Source: Bacteroidia bacterium (GTDB taxonomy: Bacteria > Bacteroidota > Bacteroidia > Bacteroidales > Azobacteroidaceae). From it: a stretch of DNA of 63,699 nt. Location: positions 1 to 63,699 of the forward strand of contig BNYG01000011.1 in assembly GCA_026000155.1 (NCBI GenBank). Direction: 5' to 3'. This document shows, piece by piece, positions 25,691-33,567 of this stretch (positions are counted from its first letter, which is position 1; every line of letters begins with the position of its first letter). The position numbers and the translations under genes are program-made. A model generated the notes under the pieces. The model worked only from the letters and a program-made list of their open reading frames with translations. It did not search any database and was not told the DNA's origin.

Positions 25691-27588
25691 ATAAGATAGA
25701 TTCAAACACAAGATCGTTTAATGCTCGATATATGACATTTAAACAGGTTGCGGAATCATTCATTAAAACAGATGATTTTGAGAAAATCATAAAAAATAAT
25801 CATACTGTATTAATGGGCTCAAGAGGTTGTGGAAAAACTACTTTACTCAAAATGCTTCATCCTGATGCTATCAAAGAATGGGAAAAATGTAATTCCAAAT
25901 CTTTGTTTGAAGAAATACCATTTTACGGCATTTATATTCCCACAGATAGACAATGGAACAAACAGATTGAAGTTTTTGAAAAAGATTTTAAGAATAATGA
26001 GAAATTTACTCACGATATTACTCAAGGCTTGATTAACTTAAATGTTTTAATAGCTTTATGTGATACATTTCGTTCGTTGATACAAATTGGGATAGAGAAA
26101 AACGACAATCTACATGAATATGATATAGCATTAGCCCAAGAATTAATTGAATTGTGGAAAATTCCAACACCCATTGTTCCGGACTTGTATTCAATTTCGC
26201 AACGATTTTACTCGTATGTTGATGATTTAAATGTTATTGTCCAAAAGTCTAATACACATGCTAATTTAGGTGATTTTTGTTATTGGGATTTTGTAAATAA
26301 AGTTGAGATTGCAATTAACGCTTTTGAAGAACGATTTAAGAATGTTGATTTTTTCAAAAATAAACCATTTAAATGGGCTTTGTGTTTTGATGAATTAGAG
26401 ATTGCTCCTCAATGGTTATATACAAGATTGATGAATGATGAATTGAGGAGCAGGAACCAGAAAATTTTATTTAAATTAACAACCATACCAACAATTTCTA
26501 CAGCGAAAGCAACAGCCACATTATCTTCTCGAAATTTAGATGACTATGAAATAGTGAAGTTATGGGTATATGATAATAGATCTCAGTCTAGCTGGAGAAA
26601 TTTTTGCGAAAGTTATCTGCAAAAAGTTTTATTTGACAAGTTTCATACAAATATCTCCACTAAATCATTGTTTGGGGAACTTGATTACAACAAAGCTCTT
26701 CGTGAATCTGATAAATCTATATTTTCTCAATTATCTATGGCTGAAAATTCAGAATTTGGAGAAGGGGGTATTATGTGGTATGTAATGAAAGAATTAGCAC
26801 AAATAGACAAATCATTTTATATGTATTTGAATAAAAAGCATATAAATCCACTAAATCCAACGCCAATTAACAAAGGACAAATAGATCAAGTACACAGGAA
26901 AATAAAACCTATTGTTTTGTATCGCTATTACTTTAAGAAAAGTGACGATCAACCCCAAAAAAGACGAAGTAGAAAAGTGGTTTCTTTCAATCATGGTAGA
27001 AATTACATTTATGACATTGCAGATGGTAATCCTCGGGCATTTGTAAATCTTGTTGACGATTTTTATCCTGATATGAATTTGAATAAAAAGAATGGACAAC
27101 CTCAAACTATTCCTATTAACAGACAAGCAACTATCGTTAATGATTTTTGTGCTAATTATTTTTATCCTCGTGTCGCTTATTATCCCGATAGTGTTGTTAA
27201 ATTCAAAAATAAAACTATCACTCTTGAACAAATTATCAACCATATAGGTGTTTTTTTTCAAAAACAGTATGTTGAAAATGATTTCAAACAAGATCCTTAT
27301 AGTCTTATTCTGTTTGATGACAAATGTCCCAAGGAAATAGAAAAAATATTTAATAAAGGATTGGAATCTGGTGGCATTTTGTTAATAGAGGAAGAGAAGA
27401 GAGATAGCGAAGTAAGAGGTGTTAGGAAAACGACAAAAGTATATCGGTTGTCATATTCATTGTATCCCTATTTTAATCTCCCACAACGCACCTATTCGGT
27501 TAGAGATTTAAGTGGGATTCTCGCTCCTCTGTTAATAATTGATAAAGTAGAAGATCCACAATTACCATTACAATTTTCAGAAATATGA
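25687..27588 (+). CDS. ORC/Cdc6-like P-loop ATPase
   Basis: 633 residues. After FNARYMTFKQVAESFIKTDDF comes Walker A VLMGSRGCGKTTLLKML (about 41-57) and, much later, Walker B KWALCFDELE (about 229-239), followed by a sensor-like IPTISTAKATATLSS. The N-terminal layout fits ORC/Cdc6-like AAA ATPases found next to bacterial defence genes. A long C-terminal part (about 350-633) has a region NPRAFVNLVDDF typical of the AAA lid and ends in a probable winged helix. It is coupled to genes on both sides by 4-nt overlaps. It may be the motor or sensor of the system. Confidence 0.75.
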   Translation: MNKIDSNTRSFNARYMTFKQVAESFIKTDDFEKIIKNNHTVLMGSRGCGKTTLLKMLHPDAIKEWEKCNSKSLFEEIPFYGIYIPTDRQWNKQIEVFEKDFKNNEKFTHDITQGLINLNVLIALCDTFRSLIQIGIEKNDNLHEYDIALAQELIELWKIPTPIVPDLYSISQRFYSYVDDLNVIVQKSNTHANLGDFCYWDFVNKVEIAINAFEERFKNVDFFKNKPFKWALCFDELEIAPQWLYTRLMNDELRSRNQKILFKLTTIPTISTAKATATLSSRNLDDYEIVKLWVYDNRSQSSWRNFCESYLQKVLFDKFHTNISTKSLFGELDYNKALRESDKSIFSQLSMAENSEFGEGGIMWYVMKELAQIDKSFYMYLNKKHINPLNPTPINKGQIDQVHRKIKPIVLYRYYFKKSDDQPQKRRSRKVVSFNHGRNYIYDIADGNPRAFVNLVDDFYPDMNLNKKNGQPQTIPINRQATIVNDFCANYFYPRVAYYPDSVVKFKNKTITLEQIINHIGVFFQKQYVENDFKQDPYSLILFDDKCPKEIEKIFNKGLESGGILLIEEEKRDSEVRGVRKTTKVYRLSYSLYPYFNLPQRTYSVRDLSGILAPLLIIDKVEDPQLPLQFSEI

Positions 27589-28520
27589 AATTACAATCAT
27601 TTATTCAAGTAAATAATTTAAATGCAGATTTTGTATTCGATATTTTTATTGCATCGTGCGGCTATGAACCTCGGGCATCTTTTCTTGCACAACAAGGGTT
27701 AAAAGCACAAAAACAAATCGTTTTGGCATTTGAAGACAATCAAGAAGATGAAGATCGTATCCACAACGATCAAATATTTGAAAAATTAGGATTTGAATTT
27801 ATCAAAATGAAAGGAAGTGAATACCGTTCTATTTTTTCTTTGTTTGAATCCTTTATAAAGGATCATACATCTATTGAATTATCTATTTTAATAGACTATT
27901 CTTCTATGACACGAATGTGGTATGGGGCTATTGTCTATTTTTTAACTCATTTAGAATCCTCTGGCAAGAAAATACATCTATACCTATCATATAGTGTGTC
28001 AACACCTGGTCCTCCACCAGAAGTCGAAACAGAAACCCTTAACTTTCATCCGATAGATTTGTATTGTCAGTTATCTTTACCTACTAAACCAACAGCTTTA
28101 ATTGCAGGTTTAGGATACGAAAAAAAACGGATATTCGGTTTACGCGAATATTTTGATGCTGAAGCATTATTTCTTTTTTATACAGATGGTAATCCATTTA
28201 CAAAAGATGTTTTAAAAAAGAACGAAGAAGTACTCAAATCAGTTAAGGAAGAAAACATTTTTCCATATACCTTGACTGACTTAAATCACATGAAAATGCT
28301 CTTACAAGATTTATGTGAAGATTTAAAAAATGATTTTCGAGTTATTATTGCCCCCTGTGGTCCTAAACCATTTACTCTATTAAGTTTTGTCATTGCCAGC
28401 CAAATGCCAAATATTGATGTTTGGAGGATCAGTGCAGGTGATGATGAAAACCAAGTTGTAAAATCAAAGGCTTCTGGAAAATTGATTATTGCTGAATTAA
28501 TTTTTGAAGATGCAAAATAG
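27585..28520 (+). CDS. Unassigned protein with two Rossmann-like lobes
   Basis: 311 residues, no signal peptide or membrane segment. Two similar lobes are visible. Lobe 1 (about 17-150) starts FDIFIASCGYEPRASFLAQQ and contains ILIDYSSMTRMWYGAIVYFL. Lobe 2 (about 168-305) starts TALIAGLGYEKKRIFGLREY and contains RVIIAPCGPKPFTLLSFVIA. The shared x-GYE after a hydrophobic strand suggests an internal duplication. The pattern recalls ligand-binding Rossmann folds such as CARF-like sensors, but I cannot confirm it. It is the last gene of the operon, overlapping the ATPase stop by 4 nt. Confidence 0.7.
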   Translation: MKLQSFIQVNNLNADFVFDIFIASCGYEPRASFLAQQGLKAQKQIVLAFEDNQEDEDRIHNDQIFEKLGFEFIKMKGSEYRSIFSLFESFIKDHTSIELSILIDYSSMTRMWYGAIVYFLTHLESSGKKIHLYLSYSVSTPGPPPEVETETLNFHPIDLYCQLSLPTKPTALIAGLGYEKKRIFGLREYFDAEALFLFYTDGNPFTKDVLKKNEEVLKSVKEENIFPYTLTDLNHMKMLLQDLCEDLKNDFRVIIAPCGPKPFTLLSFVIASQMPNIDVWRISAGDDENQVVKSKASGKLIIAELIFEDAK

Positions 28521-28530
28521 TTGTATGCAA

Positions 28531-28540
28531 TGCATGTACA
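28531..28540. promoter_or_regulatory. Right-end arm-type site
   Basis: TGCATGTACA, the same decamer as the inverted repeat at 14271-14297 near the integrase. It lies about 50 bp inside the right attachment repeat, the usual place of an integrase arm site. Confidence 0.5.
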
Positions 28541-28551
28541 TAAAATCAAAA

Positions 28552-28579
28552 AAGGACTTACGAGAAATCGTAAGTCCTT
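28552..28579 (-). terminator. Terminator of tRNA-Val supplied by the element
   Basis: A perfect 12-bp stem AAGGACTTACGA/TCGTAAGTCCTT with a GAAA loop; on the minus strand it is followed by TTTTTTGATTTT. It replaces the original tRNA terminator now stranded at 14049-14078, and may also end the cargo operon. Confidence 0.85.
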
Positions 28580-28588
28580 CATTTCCAA

Positions 28589-28635
28589 GGTGGGCGTTGA
28601 GGGATTCGAACCCCCGACCCTCTGCTTGTAAGGCA
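28589..28635. repeat. Right attachment site inside tRNA-Val
   Basis: 47-bp repeat matching 14089-14135. It covers the tRNA 3' half from the anticodon loop, so the tRNA gene stays intact after integration. Confidence 0.9.
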
Positions 28636-28665
28636 GATGCTCTGAACCAGCTGAGCTAAACGCCC
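28591..28665 (-). tRNA. tRNA-Val (anticodon TAC)
   Basis: 75 nt on the minus strand. Acceptor stem GGGCGTT/AACGCCC, D-arm GCTC..GAGC, anticodon stem TCTGC/GCAGA with loop CTTACAA (anticodon TAC), T-arm with GTTCGAATC. CCA is not encoded. It is the integration target of the mobilizable element. Confidence 0.95.
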
Positions 28666-28763
28666 TTGATAAAATACCTTTCCGCTGAAAAGCGTTGCAA
28701 AGGTATAATATATTTTCGGATCTGCAAGCGTTTGGAACGATTTTTTTATAAAATCAACCGGTA

Positions 28764-29930
28764 TTATTCGATTTTTCTTGCTCCGTCTTTGATAACTACA
28801 TCATACACTTTGGGTTTGATGCCGAACTCCTTTTCGTAGGCTTCGGATGCGCCTTTTACAAAGTCAGCTACTTTTTCGTCCTTGACCAGATTGATGGTAC
28901 ATCCGCCGAAACCGCCGCCCATCACGCGCGAACCGGTTACACCGTGTTTTTTCGCCTGATCATTCAGGAAATCTAATTCGGGACAACTTACTTCGTATTT
29001 TTTGCTCAGTCCTTCGTGCGTTTCGTACATTTTTTGGCCTACCGTTTCGTAATCCCCTTTTTTCAAGGCCTCGCAGGTATCCAACAAGCGTTGAATTTCG
29101 CCGATCACAAAATCCGCCCGCATATAATCTTCCGCACTGACTTCATTTTTTACCTCTTCCAACATCTCCAGATTGGCATCGCGCAGTAGAGACAGGGCAT
29201 GCCCTGTCTCTGCAACAGGATGACGTTTCTTTATAGCTTCCACCACTCTTTCGCACGATTCACGCCGTTTGTTATAAGCCGAAGACGCTAATTCGTGTGT
29301 TACGCAGGTATTGAGCAAAACCAATTGATAGCCTTTGGGATTAAACGGTACGTATTCGTGTTCCAACGAACGGCAATCCAAACGAATCAACGAACCTTCT
29401 TTGCCCATACAGGAGGCAAACTGATCCATGATGCCGCATTTGACACCTACATAATTATGCTCGGTAGATTGACCGATAGTGGCCAATTCGGGCCGTGTAA
29501 ATCCTAAACCGAATTGGTCGTTTAAGGCGTAGCCTACAGCGCTTTCCAATGCAGCGGAGGAAGACATTCCGGCTCCCAGTGGAACATCGCCCGAAATAAC
29601 GATATCGAAGCCGGGAACTTCTTTTCCCCGTTTAGCCATCTCCCGGACAACGCCGAAAATGTATTTGGCAAAACCTTCTTTGGGTTTGTCTTCTTCTTTC
29701 AAACCGAATTCGGAAGATTCATTCAAGTCTAAGGCATACGCTTTTACCTTGTCTGTCCCGTTGGGTTTAATGACACAATACATGGCTTTGTCAATAGCTC
29801 CCGGCAGTACAAAACCACCGTTGTAATCCGTATGTTCACCTATTAAATTAATACGGCCGGGAGAAACATAGAGTGTTCCTCCCGGACCGTATAATTCTTG
29901 AAATTTGTCCTTGATCTTTGTCGTGTTCAT
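28764..29930 (-). CDS. galK: Galactokinase
   Basis: 388 residues from MNTTKIKDKFQ (ATG 29930); the longer frame to 29978 overlaps the upstream gene and is rejected. GHMP-kinase motifs: PGRINLIGEHTDYNGG (galactokinase signature), PLGAGMSSSAALE (ATP loop) and GSRVMGGGFGGCTINLV. It phosphorylates galactose in the Leloir pathway in the cytoplasm. It follows the DUF1573 gene by 19 nt. Oddity: a 24-bp perfect palindrome at 29188-29211 adds in-frame residues (AETGHALSLL) in a surface region between motifs. Confidence 0.95.
   Translation of the reverse strand: MNTTKIKDKFQELYGPGGTLYVSPGRINLIGEHTDYNGGFVLPGAIDKAMYCVIKPNGTDKVKAYALDLNESSEFGLKEEDKPKEGFAKYIFGVVREMAKRGKEVPGFDIVISGDVPLGAGMSSSAALESAVGYALNDQFGLGFTRPELATIGQSTEHNYVGVKCGIMDQFASCMGKEGSLIRLDCRSLEHEYVPFNPKGYQLVLLNTCVTHELASSAYNKRRESCERVVEAIKKRHPVAETGHALSLLRDANLEMLEEVKNEVSAEDYMRADFVIGEIQRLLDTCEALKKGDYETVGQKMYETHEGLSKKYEVSCPELDFLNDQAKKHGVTGSRVMGGGFGGCTINLVKDEKVADFVKGASEAYEKEFGIKPKVYDVVIKDGARKIE
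29188..29211. repeat. 24-bp perfect palindrome inside galK
   Basis: Half-site AGAGACAGGGCA and its exact complement, centred in the galK coding region. Palindromes of this GAGAC-GTCTC type occur as dispersed elements in several bacterial lineages. Here it reads in frame and does not break the gene. Confidence 0.8.
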
Positions 29931-29949
29931 GGTATTATAAAATTTTTGT

Positions 29950-30378
29950 TTACTGAACGGTTCCTTTGATGCGCACAACTAATTTTTCAGGCGTTCCGGT
30001 AGTTGAAATAGTGACTGTTTTTTCAAACGGACCCGGACGGCCTTTCGGACTGAAAGTGGCGGTTACCGTGCCTGTTTTGCCCGGTTCAATCGGTTCTTTC
30101 GTCCAAGTGGGAGTTGTACAACCGCAGGATGCTCTCACGTTGGTAAGAACAATCGGAGCATTGGTATTATTCGTAACCACAAATGTTGTGCTCACATTAC
30201 CCGCATCTTCACCGATAGTTCCAAAATCGTGAAGTTCTTTATCCACTACAATTACTTTTTCGTCTTGCAATCCCTTTTTGGCATCTTGTGAGCCGTCTGC
30301 AGGAGCATAAGCCATCAAACTCAAACCTACAACAGCAGGAATAATGAATGCGAATTTGTAAAGATTCTTAATTTTCAT
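29950..30378 (-). CDS. DUF1573 domain secreted protein
   Basis: 142 residues with an N-terminal hydrophobic signal (about 8-26). The DUF1573 core is plain: HDFGTIGEDAGNVSTTFVVTNNTNAPIVL, then ASCGCTTPTWTKEPIEPGKTG and a GTV ending. The fold is an Ig-like periplasmic domain of unknown function, frequent in Bacteroidota. It has its own promoter and probably shares a transcript with galK. Confidence 0.88.
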   Translation of the reverse strand: MKIKNLYKFAFIIPAVVGLSLMAYAPADGSQDAKKGLQDEKVIVVDKELHDFGTIGEDAGNVSTTFVVTNNTNAPIVLTNVRASCGCTTPTWTKEPIEPGKTGTVTATFSPKGRPGPFEKTVTISTTGTPEKLVVRIKGTVQ

Positions 30379-30402
30379 CTTGATTTTATATTAAAATTTA
30401 TA

Positions 30403-30410
30403 CAAAAGTA
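30403..30410 (-). promoter_or_regulatory. -7 promoter motif for the DUF1573-galK operon
   Basis: TACTTTTG on the minus strand, about 24 nt before the DUF1573 start codon. Confidence 0.5.
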
Positions 30411-30463
30411 CGATTTTTATGTTGATTATTCTTCATTTCTATGTGAAAAAAATGTTAAATGTC

Positions 30464-31417
30464 TTATCTTCTTGAAGAAGAACCACTACTATTGCGACTG
30501 CTGCTTTCACTGCTACTGCGACTATTGCTGCTGCTACCGGTACTTTGTTGCCTGCTGCTTGAACTCGAACCGGTTGCCGGACTAACCGCTTTCCTGCTTT
30601 CCGTTTTTGCCGGAGCTGTACTTTGTGCGGCCGGCTTGGTGCTTTCTGTTCTTGCAGGAGCCGTATTTTGCGTAGCAGGTCTGGTGCTTTCCGTTCTGGC
30701 AGGATTTGTGCTTTGTGTGGCTGTTCTGCTACGTTCCGTTCCGGATGAGTTGGCATTCCGAACCGTTTCCCGTGTACTCGTACCTGAACTTGTCCGGGTA
30801 GAAGTAGTAGAAGAGCTACGAGTGCTTGTTCCTTGCCGGGTATTGGTTCCGGAAGCAGACCGGTTACGTTCGTATTCGGTATTGATCCGGTCCCTGTCCC
30901 GTTGAGGCGAATCATTGAAATGCGAAGAACTGTTATATCCTTTTTGTCTATGATTCGGATTGTGGTCGTATCCGTATGCATAGCCATGATTGTGATGATG
31001 AGCCGGTTGATGATAGTAAATCGGCCGGCCGTAATAATCATATCTGCCATTGTAATAACCGTAATGCATGCGATAATCCCTCGGCATCCAATACGAATCT
31101 ATCCACCGGTAACCGCCCCGGTAATATTCCCAATAACCCGGAAACCAATAAGCGCCTACATAAGGAGCTCGATCCCAATATCCTTGTACCCAAACATATT
31201 CCCGGTAAACACTGTCCCACGTCCAATAACCGTCTATCCAGATATAATCGGGAGAGGGCGCTCCGATGATTGGGACGTCAACGTTTAAAACTACATTGGG
31301 AGCTAACGGAATATGAGCATATACTGAAACATGTACTTGTGCTTGCGTGTCCCTGCTTGTACTGCAGGCAGCGAATACCAGGGAGAAAAATAAAACAGAA
31401 AGTAATCTTGTTTTCAT
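30464..31417 (-). CDS. YXWXGXW-motif lipoprotein with a Ser/Thr-rich repeat tail
   Basis: 317 residues. Lipobox VFAACST puts the lipid anchor at about Cys17. The middle has aromatic repeats of the YXWXGXW type (YIWIDGYWTW, YVWVQGYWD, YRWIDSYWMP). The second half is low-complexity: three or four 13-residue units around PARTESTRPATQ, then a Ser-rich end. It is probably an outer-membrane or surface lipoprotein with a structural or binding role. The unusual base composition of the repeats gives long ORFs on the other strand, which I treat as shadows. Confidence 0.75.
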   Translation of the reverse strand: MKTRLLSVLFFSLVFAACSTSRDTQAQVHVSVYAHIPLAPNVVLNVDVPIIGAPSPDYIWIDGYWTWDSVYREYVWVQGYWDRAPYVGAYWFPGYWEYYRGGYRWIDSYWMPRDYRMHYGYYNGRYDYYGRPIYYHQPAHHHNHGYAYGYDHNPNHRQKGYNSSSHFNDSPQRDRDRINTEYERNRSASGTNTRQGTSTRSSSTTSTRTSSGTSTRETVRNANSSGTERSRTATQSTNPARTESTRPATQNTAPARTESTKPAAQSTAPAKTESRKAVSPATGSSSSSRQQSTGSSSNSRSSSESSSRNSSGSSSRR

Positions 31418-31510
31418 GACTGTAATTATTAAATAGTTAAATAATTTATTTAGTGCTTTGACGGTATATAACAGGGAACGTTTAAAAAGAGTTAGTTAAT
31501 AATCTTTAAT

Positions 31511-31861
31511 TTACATTTTAATGATTACCGCACTTTCTTTAATGTCGCCCCCAAAAGGCGGATTTCTTTTGGCCAATCGAATCTCAATGCTTTCAATCAG
31601 AGGGAAATCGGTTCGGATATGTTGAATGATTCTGCCGGCTGCGTGCTCAATCAACTTGGAAGGAAGAGCCATTTCCTGCTTCACAATTTCATACACCGAA
31701 GCATAATTAATCGTATCATTCAAATCGTCCGTATCGAGCGCCTGACGGAAATCGAACGCCATTTTCAAATCCACCGTATAGGAATTTCCAACTTTCCGTT
31801 CCTGTTCCATCACCCCATGATAGGCGTGAAAAATCATCTCTTTTAACTCCAAATAATACAT
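31511..31861 (-). CDS. folB: Dihydroneopterin aldolase
   Basis: 116 residues, typical length. YYLELKEMIFHAYHGVMEQER contains the start of the active site; SYTVDLKMAFDF, DDLNDTINYASVYEIVK and LIEHAAGRII (catalytic Lys-free loop) and IRLAKRNPPFGG complete the family pattern. It acts in folate biosynthesis, converting dihydroneopterin to the hydroxymethylpterin. It is divergent from the bactofilin gene. Confidence 0.92.
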   Translation of the reverse strand: MYYLELKEMIFHAYHGVMEQERKVGNSYTVDLKMAFDFRQALDTDDLNDTINYASVYEIVKQEMALPSKLIEHAAGRIIQHIRTDFPLIESIEIRLAKRNPPFGGDIKESAVIIKM

Positions 31862-31880
31862 AAACCTTTTTTATTTGAGA

Positions 31881-31927
31881 CAAAAGTACGATTTGCTTTG
31901 ATTTTTACCAAATAAATTCTATTTTTG
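31881..31927. promoter_or_regulatory. Divergent promoters of folB and bactofilin
   Basis: Minus-strand TACTTTTG at 31881-31888 (20 nt before folB) and plus-strand TATTTTTG at 31920-31927 (31 nt before the bactofilin gene). Confidence 0.5.
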
Positions 31928-31958
31928 TGCTTTCAAATAATTTACTATTTACTATCCC

Positions 31959-32300
31959 ATGAAAAATAAAGATGTGGTTTCCTCGGGAATTGCCCACAAC
32001 GCATTGGCTCCCGGCACCCTGATAACGGGTAATATTAATGCGGAAGAAGATTTGCGTATTGATGGAAAAGTGGAAGGATTGATCGAATGTGCAGGCAAGG
32101 TAGTCATTGGTCCTCAAGCGGAAATCACAGGAGATATTCATTGTACAAATGCCGATATAATCGGTAAGGTGACCGGAAATGTAGTTATAAAGGAAACGTT
32201 AAGCATGAAAGCCTCGGGTGTTTTTACAGGAGATTTGATTGCCGGAAACTTGGAAATCGAACCCGGCGCTGTTTTTAATGGAACTTGTAAAATGCAATAA
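31959..32300 (+). CDS. Bactofilin (polymer-forming cytoskeletal protein)
   Basis: 113 residues. LAPGTLITGNINAEEDLRIDGKVEGLIECAGKVVIGPQAEITGDIHCTNADIIGKVTGN is the right-handed beta-helix of bactofilins with the DG.veG signature. It forms nucleotide-free filaments at the membrane, often guiding cell-wall enzymes. The next gene starts directly after its stop. Confidence 0.9.
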   Translation: MKNKDVVSSGIAHNALAPGTLITGNINAEEDLRIDGKVEGLIECAGKVVIGPQAEITGDIHCTNADIIGKVTGNVVIKETLSMKASGVFTGDLIAGNLEIEPGAVFNGTCKMQ

Positions 32301-33275
32301 ATGAAAAACGCAAAGTATTTACTCGGCGAAAATTCCGGGATGTATATGGCAGATCCTTCCGCCAAAGTATTCCAGGGGAAATTGTATATTTATCCTTCCC
32401 ACGACCGGGAATCGGGTATCGCTGAAAATGACAACGGTGATCATTTCGATATGAACGATTACCATGTTTTTTCGATGGAGGACATCGAAGGCGTTATCAC
32501 GGATCATGGTGTCATTCTGGATGTGGAAAATATTCCCTGGTCGGGACGGCAATTATGGGATTCGGACGTAGCGGAAAAAGACGGTAAATATTATTTGTAT
32601 TTTTCTTTGAAAGACAAAAACGATATTTTTCACATCGGTGTAGCCATTGCCGATCAACCCGAAGGTCCTTTCGTAGCACAACCTGCCCCCATCAAAGGAA
32701 GTTATTCGATTGATCCCAGTGTCCTGAAAGATGACGATGGCTCGTATTACATCTATTTCGGCGGATTGTGGGGCGGTCAATTACAACGCTACCGCAATAA
32801 TAAAGCGCAGGAAGCAGGCGCCGAACCGGCAGACAACGAACCGGCCTTGTGTGCCAAAGTAGCCAGGTTAAGTAAAGATATGCTGGAATTTGCCGAAGAA
32901 CCCCGCGACCTGGTTATTCTGGATGAAAACGGAAAACCCTTAACGGCAGGAGATCAAGACAGGCGTTTCTTTGAAGCTTCGTGGATGCACAAATACAAGG
33001 GCAAATACTATTTTTCTTATTCCACGGGAAATACGCATTACCTGCAATACGCCATCGGCGACAATCCTTACGGACCTTTCACGTACAAAGGAGTCCTTTT
33101 GACACCGGTAGTCGGCTGGACAACCCATCATTCGATAGTGGAATTCAAAGGCAAATGGTATCTGTTTCATCACGACAGTGTGCCTTCCGGTGGAAAAACC
33201 TGGCTGCGCAGCATGAAAGTGGTCGAATTGGAATACAATCCCGACGGAACGATTCAGATGATTGAAGGCGAATAA
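32301..33275 (+). CDS. Glycoside hydrolase family 43
   Basis: 324 residues, no signal peptide, so it is cytoplasmic and acts on imported oligosaccharides. The five-bladed propeller is evident with the GH43 catalytic triad candidates: Asp in MYMADPSAKVF (about 17), Asp in GSYSIDPSVLKDD (about 138) and Glu in FFEASWMHKYKGKYYFSYST (about 229). The likely activity is beta-xylosidase or alpha-L-arabinofuranosidase. It starts at the base after the bactofilin stop, so the two are co-transcribed. Confidence 0.88.
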   Translation: MKNAKYLLGENSGMYMADPSAKVFQGKLYIYPSHDRESGIAENDNGDHFDMNDYHVFSMEDIEGVITDHGVILDVENIPWSGRQLWDSDVAEKDGKYYLYFSLKDKNDIFHIGVAIADQPEGPFVAQPAPIKGSYSIDPSVLKDDDGSYYIYFGGLWGGQLQRYRNNKAQEAGAEPADNEPALCAKVARLSKDMLEFAEEPRDLVILDENGKPLTAGDQDRRFFEASWMHKYKGKYYFSYSTGNTHYLQYAIGDNPYGPFTYKGVLLTPVVGWTTHHSIVEFKGKWYLFHHDSVPSGGKTWLRSMKVVELEYNPDGTIQMIEGE

Positions 33276-33291
33276 AATAGCATTTTGTATT

Positions 33292-33321
33292 TTTGTTTTT
33301 TGAATTATTTTAGTATTTTTG
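33292..33321 (+). promoter_or_regulatory. Promoter of the PIN toxin-antitoxin pair
   Basis: TTTG (33292-33295), 18 bases, TATTTTTG (33314-33321), 39 nt before the first ATG. Confidence 0.5.
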
Positions 33322-33360
33322 TAAAAAATAATTGCTATTTAGATAGAAAAAATAAAAAAT

Positions 33361-33567
33361 ATGCAAGCATACGAATTTAATACAGTAATCCGTAGAGGTA
33401 TAATTCATATTCCGGAGCAATATCGTAATGAAAAATTATCTTCTGTGCGTGTAATACTACTATCCAACACTTCTGAACCCAGTGCAGTAAATAGGAAAAA
33501 ATTTACAGCCATGAAATTGAAAACAAAAGGCTTTAAATTTGATAGAGAAGAAGCGAATGAAAGATAA
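33361..33567 (+). CDS. Putative antitoxin of a PIN-type module
   Basis: 68 residues. The small size, the N-terminal strand (YEFNTVIRRGIIHIPEQYRN) typical of AbrB-like or PIN-associated antitoxins, and the 11-nt overlap with the PIN gene support the call. The basic C-terminus (KKFTAMKLKTKGFKFDREE) would meet the toxin. It is kept although the toxin seems broken. Confidence 0.6.
   Translation: MQAYEFNTVIRRGIIHIPEQYRNEKLSSVRVILLSNTSEPSAVNRKKFTAMKLKTKGFKFDREEANER

Larger units (their letters stand above)
14089..28635 (+). mobile_element. Integrative mobilizable element in tRNA-Val (14.5 kb)
   Basis: Bounded by 47-bp direct repeats made of the tRNA-Val 3' end, with a tyrosine integrase next to the left repeat. 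The backbone is integrase, two HTH proteins, helicase, primase, MobC-like protein and a MobA-like relaxase. No conjugation (tra) genes are seen, so transfer would need a helper. Cargo: an FRG/Schlafen-type pair and the Dam-phosphoesterase-ATPase-unknown operon. The relaxase is frameshifted, so mobilization is probably lost while excision may remain possible. The cargo operon is visibly more AT-rich than the chromosome. Confidence 0.85.

Noticed and set aside
30439..31050. Long alternative-frame ORFs over the YXWXGXW gene
   Set aside because: They arise from the repetitive coding sequence and have no start signals or domains.
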